From STF1-184 sp050178795 (GTDB lineage: Bacteria; Bacillota; Clostridia; Christensenellales; UBA1242): a DNA stretch of 64,000 nt. The notes beneath the pieces are model-generated. The model did no database searches. It was not told the origin of the DNA and worked only from the letters and a program-made list of their open reading frames with translations. The stretch is from assembly GCA_050178795.1 (NCBI GenBank), contig JBFXFT010000003.1:62001-126000 (forward strand), given 5' to 3'. Below, one piece after another: positions 26,756 through 34,734 of this stretch; positions within the stretch are counted from its first letter, which is position 1, and each line of letters begins with the position of its first letter. Both the position numbers and the translations under genes were made by a program.

Positions 26756-27458
26756 TGTCACTCTCCAAGAAGGCTTGCTCTAATGATGAGTTTTTCTTAA
26801 CTTGTTCCATTGTTCCATCGGCAATAATTACGCCATTTTTTATTATTGCAACTTTGTTGCAAAGTTTTTCTGCCACCTCTAAAACGTGGGTGGAGAAGAA
26901 TATGGCTCCGCCATCTTTAACAAAGTCTTTCATTAAATTTTTTAGGCTAAAACTAGCCTTTGGATCAAGCCCAACAAACGGCTCGTCTAAAACTAAAATT
27001 TTAGGGCTATGTACAAGTGCAGATATTAAAACAATCTTTTGCCTCATACCATGCGAATATGTTGAAATTGGTGCGTTTAATACGCTTTTAATTTCAAACA
27101 AAGTAGCATATTTATCTACAAGCGCCTCTCTTTCTTCCTTTGATACGCCGTAAACATCAGCAATTAAATTAATAAATTGTATGCCAGTAAGTGAAGCATA
27201 AACGTCCGGATTGTCTGGTATATAAGCCATTATTTTTTTTGCTTCAAGTGGAGCCTCTTTCATAGATATTCCGTCAACAAAAATGTCTCCGCTAGTCATA
27301 TTATGAATGCCAACAATGCTCTTTATCGTTGTTGTTTTTCCTGCACCATTTTCGCCAATAAAGGCAAAAATATCGCCCTTTTCAACGACTAAATTAATGT
27401 CTTTTGCACCGACTTTTCCATTTTCATAAATCTTTGTGTAGTTTTGTAATTTTAACAT
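26748..27458 (-). CDS. ABC transporter ATP-binding protein
   Basis: An ABC ATPase of 236 residues with all motifs: Walker A GENGAGKTT (about residues 35-43), signature YSHGMRQK (near 137), Walker B KILVLDEPF and a terminal STHVLE switch His. It powers the adjacent permease, with which it overlaps by 8 bases. TAGGAGA precedes the ATG. The class exports drugs, lipids, peptides or natural products; this sequence does not decide which. Confidence 0.92.
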   Translation of the reverse strand: MLKLQNYTKIYENGKVGAKDINLVVEKGDIFAFIGENGAGKTTTIKSIVGIHNMTSGDIFVDGISMKEAPLEAKKIMAYIPDNPDVYASLTGIQFINLIADVYGVSKEEREALVDKYATLFEIKSVLNAPISTYSHGMRQKIVLISALVHSPKILVLDEPFVGLDPKASFSLKNLMKDFVKDGGAIFFSTHVLEVAEKLCNKVAIIKNGVIIADGTMEQVKKNSSLEQAFLESDNE

Positions 27459-27476
27459 AAATATATCTCCTAAATT

Positions 27477-28211
27477 TTAACTCAAATAAACCGAGTATTC
27501 GTAAGTATAATGATTGCCTTGCCTATAATAATTTAATATTAACTGAGTGCTTGAAACCTCATACTCATAAACTTGTATACTACTTGTATTTGAATTAAAC
27601 ATCATAAATAATAAATTTCCAACAACGCTGTAAGTTCCTTCATTTTGATAATCCACCCCATCTTCGGTCGTGTATATATTAAAAATGTTATCAGTGTCCA
27701 AAATTAAAAGTTGGTAATAATCTGGCGCGTCAACAACAACTTCGCCATTTATGGTTGAAGTGTCAAACTCATAATAGTTTATTATGTTTGAAAGTGTCAT
27801 AGGGTCAGAATCAACACCAAAAACATAAGTCTCTTGCTCGTCAGTTGTTTGTAGGGTTAATACATTTTCCACAAAACTGTAGTTATATACCTCAGACCAT
27901 TCTGGGTCTTGGTCGCTATACATTGTGACTGTGTCTTCGGTTGCCTCAAAGTCTCCAGTGACAGCATAATAGTCTCCATTATCAAAACTTGTAATGCTGT
28001 GAGTGCCATCTGCACTAAGTTCAATGACTTGATAAAAGCCCCACAAATCAGTTGCTTCATAACCAGCAACACTAATGTCTGTTAAATAATATGTATTTGC
28101 AAGGGCAGATACATACTCGCTATTATCTGTTTTTGTGGTACATCCGCTAAAGCCAGTAACAATTAAAGTTAACATAGCCAAGTAACTTAAATTTTTAAAA
28201 ATGTTTTTCAT
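27477..28211 (-). CDS. Lipoprotein of unknown function
   Basis: A 244-residue protein with a lipoprotein signal peptide (FSGC, Cys near residue 24). After it come two similar beta-rich halves, each with a YYLTDISVAG/YYQLLILDTD-like start and a GTYSV/GDFEA-like strand. The composition is acidic and Tyr/Thr-rich. The layout (repeating antiparallel strands) resembles lipocalin-type extracellular domains. GGGGGA lies before the ATG. The gap to the ABC ATPase gene is only 18 bases, so it probably leads the ABC operon and may be an accessory protein. Confidence 0.7.
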   Translation of the reverse strand: MKNIFKNLSYLAMLTLIVTGFSGCTTKTDNSEYVSALANTYYLTDISVAGYEATDLWGFYQVIELSADGTHSITSFDNGDYYAVTGDFEATEDTVTMYSDQDPEWSEVYNYSFVENVLTLQTTDEQETYVFGVDSDPMTLSNIINYYEFDTSTINGEVVVDAPDYYQLLILDTDNIFNIYTTEDGVDYQNEGTYSVVGNLLFMMFNSNTSSIQVYEYEVSSTQLILNYYRQGNHYTYEYSVYLS

Positions 28212-28296
28212 AAAGTCCCCCTGTGAATTAATAAAGTAATTATACTATTTATTTTCCTCTATTGACAACCAATTGCCAATAAAATACAACTATTTG

Positions 28297-28334
28297 CATT
28301 AAAAAAGCTGGTTAAATTAAACCAGCTTTTTATC
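28297..28334. terminator. Terminator after the InlB-type lipoprotein gene
   Basis: AAAGCTGGTT/AACCAGCTTT stem with an A-run on one side and a T-run on the other; it ends the minus-strand lipoprotein gene. Confidence 0.88.
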
Positions 28335-28340
28335 ATTATG

Positions 28341-29342
28341 TTAACCTATATAATCAAACTCAAATGTGCGATATTCATAAACCGAACCGTCGGCAACCCT
28401 TTTTCTAAAATACATACGCGCTTCTTCTACTCCTGCCTGTGTTTCAAACTCAATTTCATAAATTTCAAAAACATTTCCAGGTTCACTTAAAATAATTGAA
28501 GTGCCTAAAACCTCGTAGGTTCCTGTCTTTACTTGTTGTACTCCTTCAACGTAATAACTCCAGTTAAAGGTTCCTTCAATATTCATTGCGAATACCTCTG
28601 GCTCCTCTGCGTTTATAACTACTAACGCTTCATCTTCATAGGCTTCCATTAAAGTATATGTGTGTTCTGTTCTAAATGGAGTTGCTGGCCAAGGAATGAA
28701 TGTGTTATAAATTGTTAAATCATCTAACCCAACTGTTTCGTAATAAAGATAATCAATTTCTCCAGCTGAAGTATTTAATGTGTAGTAACATTTTATCTCA
28801 CTCTCGCCAGAGTCAAATGTAACATCACAGCCGTTATCGTTTTTGTATATGCCTGTTTCAATGCTTGTCCATACACCTGTTTCAGCAGTAAAACTTTCAA
28901 CTAGATAACTGTTGTCACTATTTAAAGTATATCTCCTCACCTCTTGACTTGGATTAAATAAGTCTGTTCCATCTCTCATAGGTTGTTGTAAATAGTAAAC
29001 ACCCTCTAAGTGTGCTTGGTCTTCAAGTAAAAAGTAGGCTACAACATTTATATTGTCGTCCGCAATAAAAGTATAGGTTGCATCTGTGCTAACTATTTGA
29101 CTAGATTTTATCCAGTGCCAAAAAACATAGCCTGCTTCTGGTGTTGCAATAGCCGTTACTGTTGTACCCTCTTCATAAAGCGCACCCCCTGTTACATTGC
29201 CACCAACACTACCAGCAACTGTTATTGCGTAAACTTCACCCTCAGTGTCTGTATGCGTTCCAAATAGGTCACAGCCTGAAAACAAAAAAGCGGAAAAACC
29301 AACAAACAGCAATACCGCAAGTGCTTTTAAACTCTTTTTCAT
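28341..29342 (-). CDS. Lipoprotein with a divergent InlB B-repeat-like domain
   Basis: A protein of 333 residues with a lipoprotein signal peptide (FLFSGC). A GGNVTGGALYEEGTTVTAIATPEAGY-x-FxxW pattern ending in VVAYF follows (about residues 40-105), typical of the divergent InlB B-repeat fold. The remaining 220 residues are beta-rich, and the GTYEV/GIYKN pattern is shared with the lipoprotein at 27477. GGGGGT lies 6 bases before the ATG at 29342; an upstream in-frame start at 29381 would place coding over this site. It is probably a cell-surface adhesion or sensing protein; the target is unknown. Confidence 0.78.
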   Translation of the reverse strand: MKKSLKALAVLLFVGFSAFLFSGCDLFGTHTDTEGEVYAITVAGSVGGNVTGGALYEEGTTVTAIATPEAGYVFWHWIKSSQIVSTDATYTFIADDNINVVAYFLLEDQAHLEGVYYLQQPMRDGTDLFNPSQEVRRYTLNSDNSYLVESFTAETGVWTSIETGIYKNDNGCDVTFDSGESEIKCYYTLNTSAGEIDYLYYETVGLDDLTIYNTFIPWPATPFRTEHTYTLMEAYEDEALVVINAEEPEVFAMNIEGTFNWSYYVEGVQQVKTGTYEVLGTSIILSEPGNVFEIYEIEFETQAGVEEARMYFRKRVADGSVYEYRTFEFDYIG

Positions 29343-29476
29343 ATTTTTACCCCCAATATTGATAATGATAGTATACAGCAAAATAATACAAAGTCAAAAT
29401 TATTTAAATATTATACTACAATTAATTTGTTTGACTTTTTTAGTGCAATATTCTATCTTATTTAAGAGGTTTAGTT

Positions 29477-29914
29477 ATGAAATTAAAACAATTATCACCC
29501 ATTAATATATTTAAAACCATATTTTTAAGCATGCTTTATTTATTTGGGCTTGCTTTTTTAATTTTTGCTTTTTATTTTGTTAAAAACTTGATTGGACTAG
29601 CAAATAATTTTGAATTTTCACTTTTGTTCATTGGGGGTATGTTTTTGAAGTCCATTGGTCTAATGGTAAATTTACTTCTTGCATATAAGTTTTTTATTAA
29701 ACTAATTATTAAAAATAAAGGCGTAATAAAAGCAAAAAATCCTACACTTGTCTTTCTTGGACTATTAATAGCCAATATAATTTTGAACGATGTAATAATA
29801 TCGCTTTGCACAATAAACTTTAGCCTAAGTCTAACCATAGCTAATATTATTGCCTTTGTGCTACTGTATGTTTTAAATAAACTTGTAAAAGGACGTTTGA
29901 CAAAAAAGTCTTAG
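29477..29914 (+). CDS. Four-helix integral membrane protein, unknown
   Basis: A 145-residue, very hydrophobic protein with four membrane segments (about residues 13-37, 45-68, 88-108 and 112-132) and a basic C-terminus. Size and topology are like DUF2975-type membrane proteins, but no small XRE regulator gene lies next to it, so this is only a suggestion. AAGAGG precedes the ATG. It is a single gene with its own terminator and ends with TAG. Confidence 0.65.
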   Translation: MKLKQLSPINIFKTIFLSMLYLFGLAFLIFAFYFVKNLIGLANNFEFSLLFIGGMFLKSIGLMVNLLLAYKFFIKLIIKNKGVIKAKNPTLVFLGLLIANIILNDVIISLCTINFSLSLTIANIIAFVLLYVLNKLVKGRLTKKS

Positions 29915-29925
29915 AATTAATATTG

Positions 29926-29962
29926 ATAAAAAACAACCGATATAAACTCGGTTGTTTTTTAT
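29926..29962. terminator. Intrinsic terminator
   Basis: AAAACAACCGA/TCGGTTGTTTT stem with flanking A-run and T-run. It ends the membrane-protein gene and could also stop minus-strand transcripts from the tRNA locus. Confidence 0.9.
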
Positions 29963-29969
29963 TTTAAAT

Positions 29970-30058
29970 TGGTGTTCCCAGTAGGAATTGAACCTACAAC
30001 TAGCCCTTAGGAGGGGTCTTGATTTATGCGGAGCATAAATTTGTTTAGCCATAGCGAA
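29970..30058 (-). pseudogene. Degenerate tRNA-Arg(CCT) copy
   Basis: Fifty bases (29967-30016), covering the CCA end, acceptor 3' strand, T arm and anticodon arm, are identical to the intact tRNA-Arg 138 bases away. Upstream of the anticodon arm the match breaks. A hairpin (ATTTATGC/GCATAAAT) is inserted, and a diverged D-arm-like stretch follows (CTATGGCTAAAC against CTATAGTTAAAC). The 5' acceptor strand (CTTTCGC) no longer pairs with the 3' strand, so it cannot be a functional tRNA. Confidence 0.75.
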
Positions 30059-30107
30059 AGCGAACGCCAACAAGCCCCAAGCACATTAAATATTTTTTAT
30101 TTTTAAT

Positions 30108-30182
30108 TGGTGTTCCCAGTAGGAATTGAACCTACAACTAGCCCTTAGGAGGGGCTTGTTATATCCGTTTAACTATAGGAAC
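30108..30182 (-). tRNA. tRNA-Arg, anticodon CCT
   Basis: A 75-base cloverleaf including encoded CCA: acceptor GTTCCTA/TGGGAAC, D arm GTTA/TAAC, anticodon stem AGCCC/GGGCT around loop CTCCTAA (anticodon CCT, reads AGG), and T arm GTAGG/CCTAC with TTCAATT. Arg identity is consistent with AGG encoding the conserved Arg of LeuRS (RLRDW) in this window. Confidence 0.95.
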
Positions 30183-30355
30183 ATAAAGTTTCTTTTGTAT
30201 TATAGCAAACATTATTTGTTTTTTCAATAAATTTAGACAAATATGTTTTAGTATATTTGTTTTTTGCCTTTTTATTTTATTATAGATAAATTTGTTATAT
30301 TTTTGGATAGCATTATGATAAAATTAATTAACTATTAAAACTTTGAGGAAGATAT

Positions 30356-31282
30356 ATGAAAGACAAAATTAGAATTGGCATTGTAGGTTTGGGTCATATC
30401 GCAGACGCACACATACAGGGACTAAAAAACAACAGCGATAAATATGAAATTTATGCTACTTGCGACAGCATGGCAGACAGAAAAAGTATAGCGGACGAAT
30501 TAGGGTGCATATTTTATAACGACTATAAAAAGTTAGCAAAAGATAAAAACATAGACATCATTTTAATTTTAACCCCACCAACAACACACTACGAAATAGC
30601 ACTTGAAATGTTACAAAACAAAAAGCACACAATTATTGAAAAACCAGGAGTTGTAGACATAAACCACTTATATCATTTGATTGAAGTGGCAAAAGAAAAT
30701 GGCGTTACGGTTGATGTTATTTTTCACTGGTGTTTTGGAAGTGAAGTTCTTTATTTAAAAGACCACTTTAAAGAATATGGCAAACTACTTAGAGTAGAGA
30801 GTAATGTATTTGACCCATACACGGATAAAAACGGTCAAATAAAAGATGAAAGAGTTGACCTAAACGGTGCTTGGAATGATAGTGGTATAAATGTTTTATC
30901 TATGTTATCTAATTTTTTAGACATAAAAAAAATAAAACTAGACAACGAAAGAATAGAGTATGACCCCATATATGAACTACCTGTTTATGCAAGTAAAAAA
31001 TATTTATATGAAGATGTTGAAATTTTAATATCGGCAGATTGGCGCCAAAACAGAAATCACAAATACACCAACTTCTTTTTTGAAAACGGCACTTTATTTG
31101 TGCATCACACGGCACAAGACATTTGGTTCAATGCCAAAAGAGTTGCCACATTTTATAGCGAAAATCGTCTCAATAGCCACTACACAAACCTATTTAGAAT
31201 ATATGACTTAAAGACGACAGAACATGAAAATACAATACTTTTACATAAACTATTACTTCAAACACTTAAAAAGAAAATGTAA
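30356..31282 (+). CDS. Gfo/Idh/MocA-family oxidoreductase
   Basis: A dehydrogenase of 308 residues. The N-terminal NAD(P)-binding Rossmann fold has IGIVGLGHIADAH. The ILTPPTTHYEIALEML segment and IEKP (about residue 100) are the family's cofactor and active-site motifs. The C-terminal half is the alpha/beta substrate domain with WNDSGINVL (family pattern GGG/W..D.G.H) lacking one usual His. These enzymes oxidise or reduce sugars, inositols or related polyols; the substrate is unknown. A GAGGAAG site precedes the ATG. It is a single gene with a strong terminator. Confidence 0.88.
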   Translation: MKDKIRIGIVGLGHIADAHIQGLKNNSDKYEIYATCDSMADRKSIADELGCIFYNDYKKLAKDKNIDIILILTPPTTHYEIALEMLQNKKHTIIEKPGVVDINHLYHLIEVAKENGVTVDVIFHWCFGSEVLYLKDHFKEYGKLLRVESNVFDPYTDKNGQIKDERVDLNGAWNDSGINVLSMLSNFLDIKKIKLDNERIEYDPIYELPVYASKKYLYEDVEILISADWRQNRNHKYTNFFFENGTLFVHHTAQDIWFNAKRVATFYSENRLNSHYTNLFRIYDLKTTEHENTILLHKLLLQTLKKKM

Positions 31283-31283
31283 C

Positions 31284-31314
31284 AAAAAAGCAAGTTTAAA
31301 ACTTGCTTTTTTTA
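31284..31314. terminator. Bidirectional terminator
   Basis: GCAAGTTTAAAACTTGC with A- and T-runs; its core is identical to the terminator at 713-745. It serves the oxidoreductase and the convergent gene that ends at 31312. Confidence 0.92.
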
Positions 31315-32076
31315 TAATTCTTTTTCTTGTTGTGGTGCAAAATTAAAATAGTCTGCGTCGTGCAATCTTTCAACTAAATTGTTGTCCGTATCGGTGTAAC
31401 TAAGCAATCTGCCCGAATTTAATAATAGCATACTCATATAGCCACCCCTATTGTCAAAAAATGGATGATTAATTATTTGTTGCAAATATGGGTCGGTAAT
31501 CTTCTCGCCATTTTCAATTATAAATACAGTGAAGGGTCTTTGATATTTTGGGTTTTTGTAGCCACCAATTATGCTTTTTATGTCGCCAAAGTCGACAAAT
31601 TTAAAGTCCGAAGCACTAAATGCGTCCAAATTGCCCTCTTTATAAAACTCTATTTGTTTTTCTATTTCTACAATATTTATATAATCGCTTCTAAAGCCTG
31701 CTTGCTGTACCATATTTAAATAAAGATAATTGGTTAAATGCATAATGTTAAAATATTTATAAAGAAATTGCCCCGATTTAAACTGTATGGCTTCGCTCGT
31801 CGTTGGCTTATATTCTGGATTTTTAAAACTCTCTTTCTTAGAAAAATATTCTTTAATGTTTGGGTTATAAATTGCAAACTTTTTAAAAACATTGTAATCT
31901 TTTTGTAGTTCCCTCGCGTCTAAAACCACAAGTCTTGTTCCTACATTATTGTTTTTAATGACTTGCCTTGCTTTTTCAATAAGATTTTGTTGCAAGGTGC
32001 TGTCAATATTTTCAACAATTTGGTATCTATTAGTCAAACTATTAACAATAACATCAATCTGTTGTTCCATATCCAT
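31312..32076 (-). CDS. Uncharacterised cytosolic protein
   Basis: A 254-residue soluble protein with no signal peptide or membrane segment. The N-terminal third is helical and charged; the centre holds aromatic-rich segments (FLYKYFNIMHLTNYLYLNMV). The C-terminal part has alternating strands (RPFTVFIIENGEKI, GGYMSMLLLNSGRLLSYTD). I do not recognise the family. GGGGGAA lies before the ATG at 32076; the ATG five codons earlier overlaps that site. A TTGACA...TAAAAT promoter lies just upstream. It is divergent from leuS. Confidence 0.65.
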   Translation of the reverse strand: MDMEQQIDVIVNSLTNRYQIVENIDSTLQQNLIEKARQVIKNNNVGTRLVVLDARELQKDYNVFKKFAIYNPNIKEYFSKKESFKNPEYKPTTSEAIQFKSGQFLYKYFNIMHLTNYLYLNMVQQAGFRSDYINIVEIEKQIEFYKEGNLDAFSASDFKFVDFGDIKSIIGGYKNPKYQRPFTVFIIENGEKITDPYLQQIINHPFFDNRGGYMSMLLLNSGRLLSYTDTDNNLVERLHDADYFNFAPQQEKEL

Positions 32077-32099
32077 AAAATATTCCCCCATTCATTATT

Positions 32100-32129
32100 A
32101 TTTTACTAAAAAACATATCTCTTTGTCAA
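32100..32129 (-). promoter_or_regulatory. Promoter of the uncharacterised gene at 31312
   Basis: On the minus strand TTGACA, 18 bases, TAAAAT, about 24 bases before the chosen start. Confidence 0.7.
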
Positions 32130-32195
32130 TATTCAATATAATTAAGATTTTTTTAATCAACACTTGCGCAAAATTACTATTTTTTTGCCTATTTA

Positions 32196-32224
32196 TTGAC
32201 AAGTAAACCTAAAAAGTTTATTAT
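32196..32224 (+). promoter_or_regulatory. leuS promoter
   Basis: TTGACA, 17 bases, TATTAT, 35 bases upstream of the chosen leuS start. The leader is short and no T-box RNA is visible. Confidence 0.82.
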
Positions 32225-32259
32225 TTAGTTATTACAAATTGTATTGGAGAAAAAACATT

Positions 32260-34686
32260 ATGGACTTTACTAAAATTGAAAAGAAGTGGCAAGAAAAATG
32301 GAAAAACGAAAGATTATATTCATTTGACACAAAGCATCTCGACAAGAAGTACTATGTTCTTGAGATGTTTTCATATCCTAGCGGAGCAAAATTGCACCTT
32401 GGACACTGGTGGAATTTTGGCTTAACCGATAGTTTTGCGCGCCTTAAAAGAATGCAAGGCTACAATGTCTTTCACCCAATGGGGTTTGACAGTTTTGGTT
32501 TGCCTGCAGAAAACTATGCAATAAAAACAGGTATTCACCCAAAAGACTCTACCTACAAAAACATAGCGGTTATGGAAGAGCAATTAAAAAATATGGGTGC
32601 AACTTTTGACTGGGACTACACGCTTAGAACAAGTGACCCAGAATATTATAAATGGACTCAATGGCTATTTTTGGAGTTATTTAAAAATGGTTTAGCCTAT
32701 CAAAAATATGCGCCTGTAAACTGGTGCACCAGTTGTAACACTGTTCTAGCAAACGAACAAGTTATAAACGGACACTGCGAAAGGTGCGACAGTGTGGTAA
32801 TAAAGAAAAACCTTACACAATGGTTCTTTAAAATTACAGACTATGCAGAAGAATTATTGAGTGGTTTAAATAGAATTGACTGGCCTGAAAAGACAAAAGT
32901 TTTGCAAACAAATTGGATAGGCAAAAGCGTAGGCAGTGAAGTTGTATTTAAAACAGAAACAGGCAAAGAAATTAGGACTTTTACAAGTCGTATTGATACC
33001 CTATTTGGTGTTACTTGGGTGGTTTTAGCCCCAGAGCACGAAATGGTAAAAGGACTAACAAAAAAAGAGCACGCTAAAGCGGTAGAAGCCTATATAATTG
33101 AGGCGAGCAAAAAAGATGACATAGAGCGCCAAAGCACAACAGCAGAAAAAACTGGTGTGTTTACAGGCAGTTATGTAATAAACCCTATAAATAACGAAAA
33201 AGTGCCAGTATACGTTGCCGATTATGTATTGAATAGTTATGGCACAGGAGCGGTTATGGGTGTTGCAGCACATGACACAAGAGACTATGACTTTGCAGTA
33301 AAATATAATATTCCTATTAAAAGGGTAATAAAAGGCGAAAACGGAAACGATGATTTGCCATTTACCGAATACGGTATTTTGGTAAACAGTGGTGAATTTA
33401 ACGGTTTAACAAGTGAAGATGCAAGGCAAGCAATAACTAAAAAACTTGAAAACAAAAATTTGGGAAACTTGAAAACAAATTACAGATTAAGGGATTGGTC
33501 TGTAAGTCGTCAACGCTATTGGGGCTGTCCTATTCCAATTATACATTGCCCTAAATGTGGAGCAGTTGCAGTGCCAGAAAAAGATTTACCAGTTATGCTT
33601 CCTTACGATGTTGACTGGAGCCCAACAGGCAGAAGCCCACTAAGCAAAAATGATGAGTATATGCATACAACTTGTCCTAAATGTGGTGGAGAGGCTCACA
33701 GAGACCCAGACACACTTGACACATTTACTTGCAGTAGTTGGTACTATTTGCGCTACCCTAACGCAAGAAACAACAAAGTTGCCTTTGATAAAGAATTTAC
33801 AAACAAACTTTTACCAGTAGACAAATATGTTGGCGGTGTAGAGCACGCAACAGGGCACCTACTTTATTCAAGGTTTATAACAAAGTTCTTGCACGACAAA
33901 GGATATTTGAATTTTGATGAGCCATTTACAAGTCTAGTGCATCAAGGCGTTATTTTGGGACCAGACGGCAACAAAATGAGTAAGAGTAAAGGTAACACAG
34001 TTAGCCCAGACGAATACATAAAAGAATATGGCTCTGACGCACTACGTCTTTACCTTATGTTTGGCTTTAACTACATAGATGGCGGTCCTTGGACGCACGA
34101 CGGAATAAAGGCAATAAGCAAATTTATGGATAGAGTTGAAAGAATTGTAGACATAGTAAAAGACCTAAACAACAATGTTTCAACCTTTGGCTCTGACGAA
34201 AAAGAACTAGACTATGTAAGAAACAACACAATAAATGAAGTAAATAAAAACTTTGAAAACTTTGGTTTTAATACAAGCGTTGCAAGAATTATGGAACTAG
34301 TAAACGCTATGTATAACTACAACAAGGGCGAAGACTTAAATGCAAAATTCTTTAAAGAAGTTACACTTGATTTAATTAGATTACTTGCGCCTTGTGCCCC
34401 ACACTTCAGTGAAGAGTTGTGGCAAATAATGGGTAATAAAGAGAGCGTATTTAAAGAAAAATACCCAACAGCAGACGAAAGTAAACTTATTAGAAACGAA
34501 GTTGAAATTGTTATTCAAATAAATTCTAAAATTATTGAAAAACAAGTACTTGCAAGCGACTTAGAGGACAGTGAAGTAGAAAAATTAGCCCTACAAAATG
34601 AAAGAGTATTGGAAAAGTTGCAAGGCAGAAAGCCTATAAAAGTAGTCGTAATAAAAAACAGGCTAATAAACTTAATTGTTAAATAA
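32260..34686 (+). CDS. leuS: Leucyl-tRNA synthetase
   Basis: A class I synthetase of 808 residues that charges tRNA-Leu. The HIGH signature appears as HLGHWWN (about residues 46-52), and the KMSKSKGN signature lies near 570. Two Cys clusters (CTSC/CERC near 155-175 and CPKC/CPKC near 430-475) frame likely zinc sites. A CP1 editing domain sits between, and RLRDWSVSRQRYWG is the conserved block before the second Cys cluster. TTGGAG lies before the ATG at 32260; an upstream in-frame ATG at 32239 has no site. The Trp-Trp after HLGH differs from the common HxGHxxN/Y form. Single gene between a good promoter and a terminator. Confidence 0.97.
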   Translation: MDFTKIEKKWQEKWKNERLYSFDTKHLDKKYYVLEMFSYPSGAKLHLGHWWNFGLTDSFARLKRMQGYNVFHPMGFDSFGLPAENYAIKTGIHPKDSTYKNIAVMEEQLKNMGATFDWDYTLRTSDPEYYKWTQWLFLELFKNGLAYQKYAPVNWCTSCNTVLANEQVINGHCERCDSVVIKKNLTQWFFKITDYAEELLSGLNRIDWPEKTKVLQTNWIGKSVGSEVVFKTETGKEIRTFTSRIDTLFGVTWVVLAPEHEMVKGLTKKEHAKAVEAYIIEASKKDDIERQSTTAEKTGVFTGSYVINPINNEKVPVYVADYVLNSYGTGAVMGVAAHDTRDYDFAVKYNIPIKRVIKGENGNDDLPFTEYGILVNSGEFNGLTSEDARQAITKKLENKNLGNLKTNYRLRDWSVSRQRYWGCPIPIIHCPKCGAVAVPEKDLPVMLPYDVDWSPTGRSPLSKNDEYMHTTCPKCGGEAHRDPDTLDTFTCSSWYYLRYPNARNNKVAFDKEFTNKLLPVDKYVGGVEHATGHLLYSRFITKFLHDKGYLNFDEPFTSLVHQGVILGPDGNKMSKSKGNTVSPDEYIKEYGSDALRLYLMFGFNYIDGGPWTHDGIKAISKFMDRVERIVDIVKDLNNNVSTFGSDEKELDYVRNNTINEVNKNFENFGFNTSVARIMELVNAMYNYNKGEDLNAKFFKEVTLDLIRLLAPCAPHFSEELWQIMGNKESVFKEKYPTADESKLIRNEVEIVIQINSKIIEKQVLASDLEDSEVEKLALQNERVLEKLQGRKPIKVVVIKNRLINLIVK

Positions 34687-34693
34687 CAAGCAT

Positions 34694-34726
34694 AAAAAAA
34701 GAGAGTTCAAACTCTCTTTTTTATTG
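34694..34726. terminator. Bidirectional terminator after leuS
   Basis: AAAGAGAGTT/AACTCTCTTT with A- and T-runs, between convergent leuS and the gene ending at 34735. Confidence 0.92.
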
Positions 34727-34734
34727 ATATTTTT

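Noticed and set aside
29873..30073. Minus-strand open frame across the terminator and tRNA-Arg copy
   Set aside because: It overlaps the tRNA-like copy and a strong terminator and has no ribosome-binding site.
30108..30182. Reassignment of AGG suggested by the duplicated CCT-anticodon tRNA
   Set aside because: AGG encodes the invariant Arg of RLRDW in LeuRS, and the tRNA looks like a normal tRNA-Arg.
29967..30182. Integrated mobile element between att sites at tRNA-Arg
   Set aside because: Only about 90 bases lie between the copies, with no integrase or cargo; a local duplication with rearrangement is simpler.
32130..32259. T-box riboswitch upstream of leuS
   Set aside because: The leader after the promoter is only about 30 bases and has no T-box sequence or terminator. 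The alaS upstream region is equally bare.
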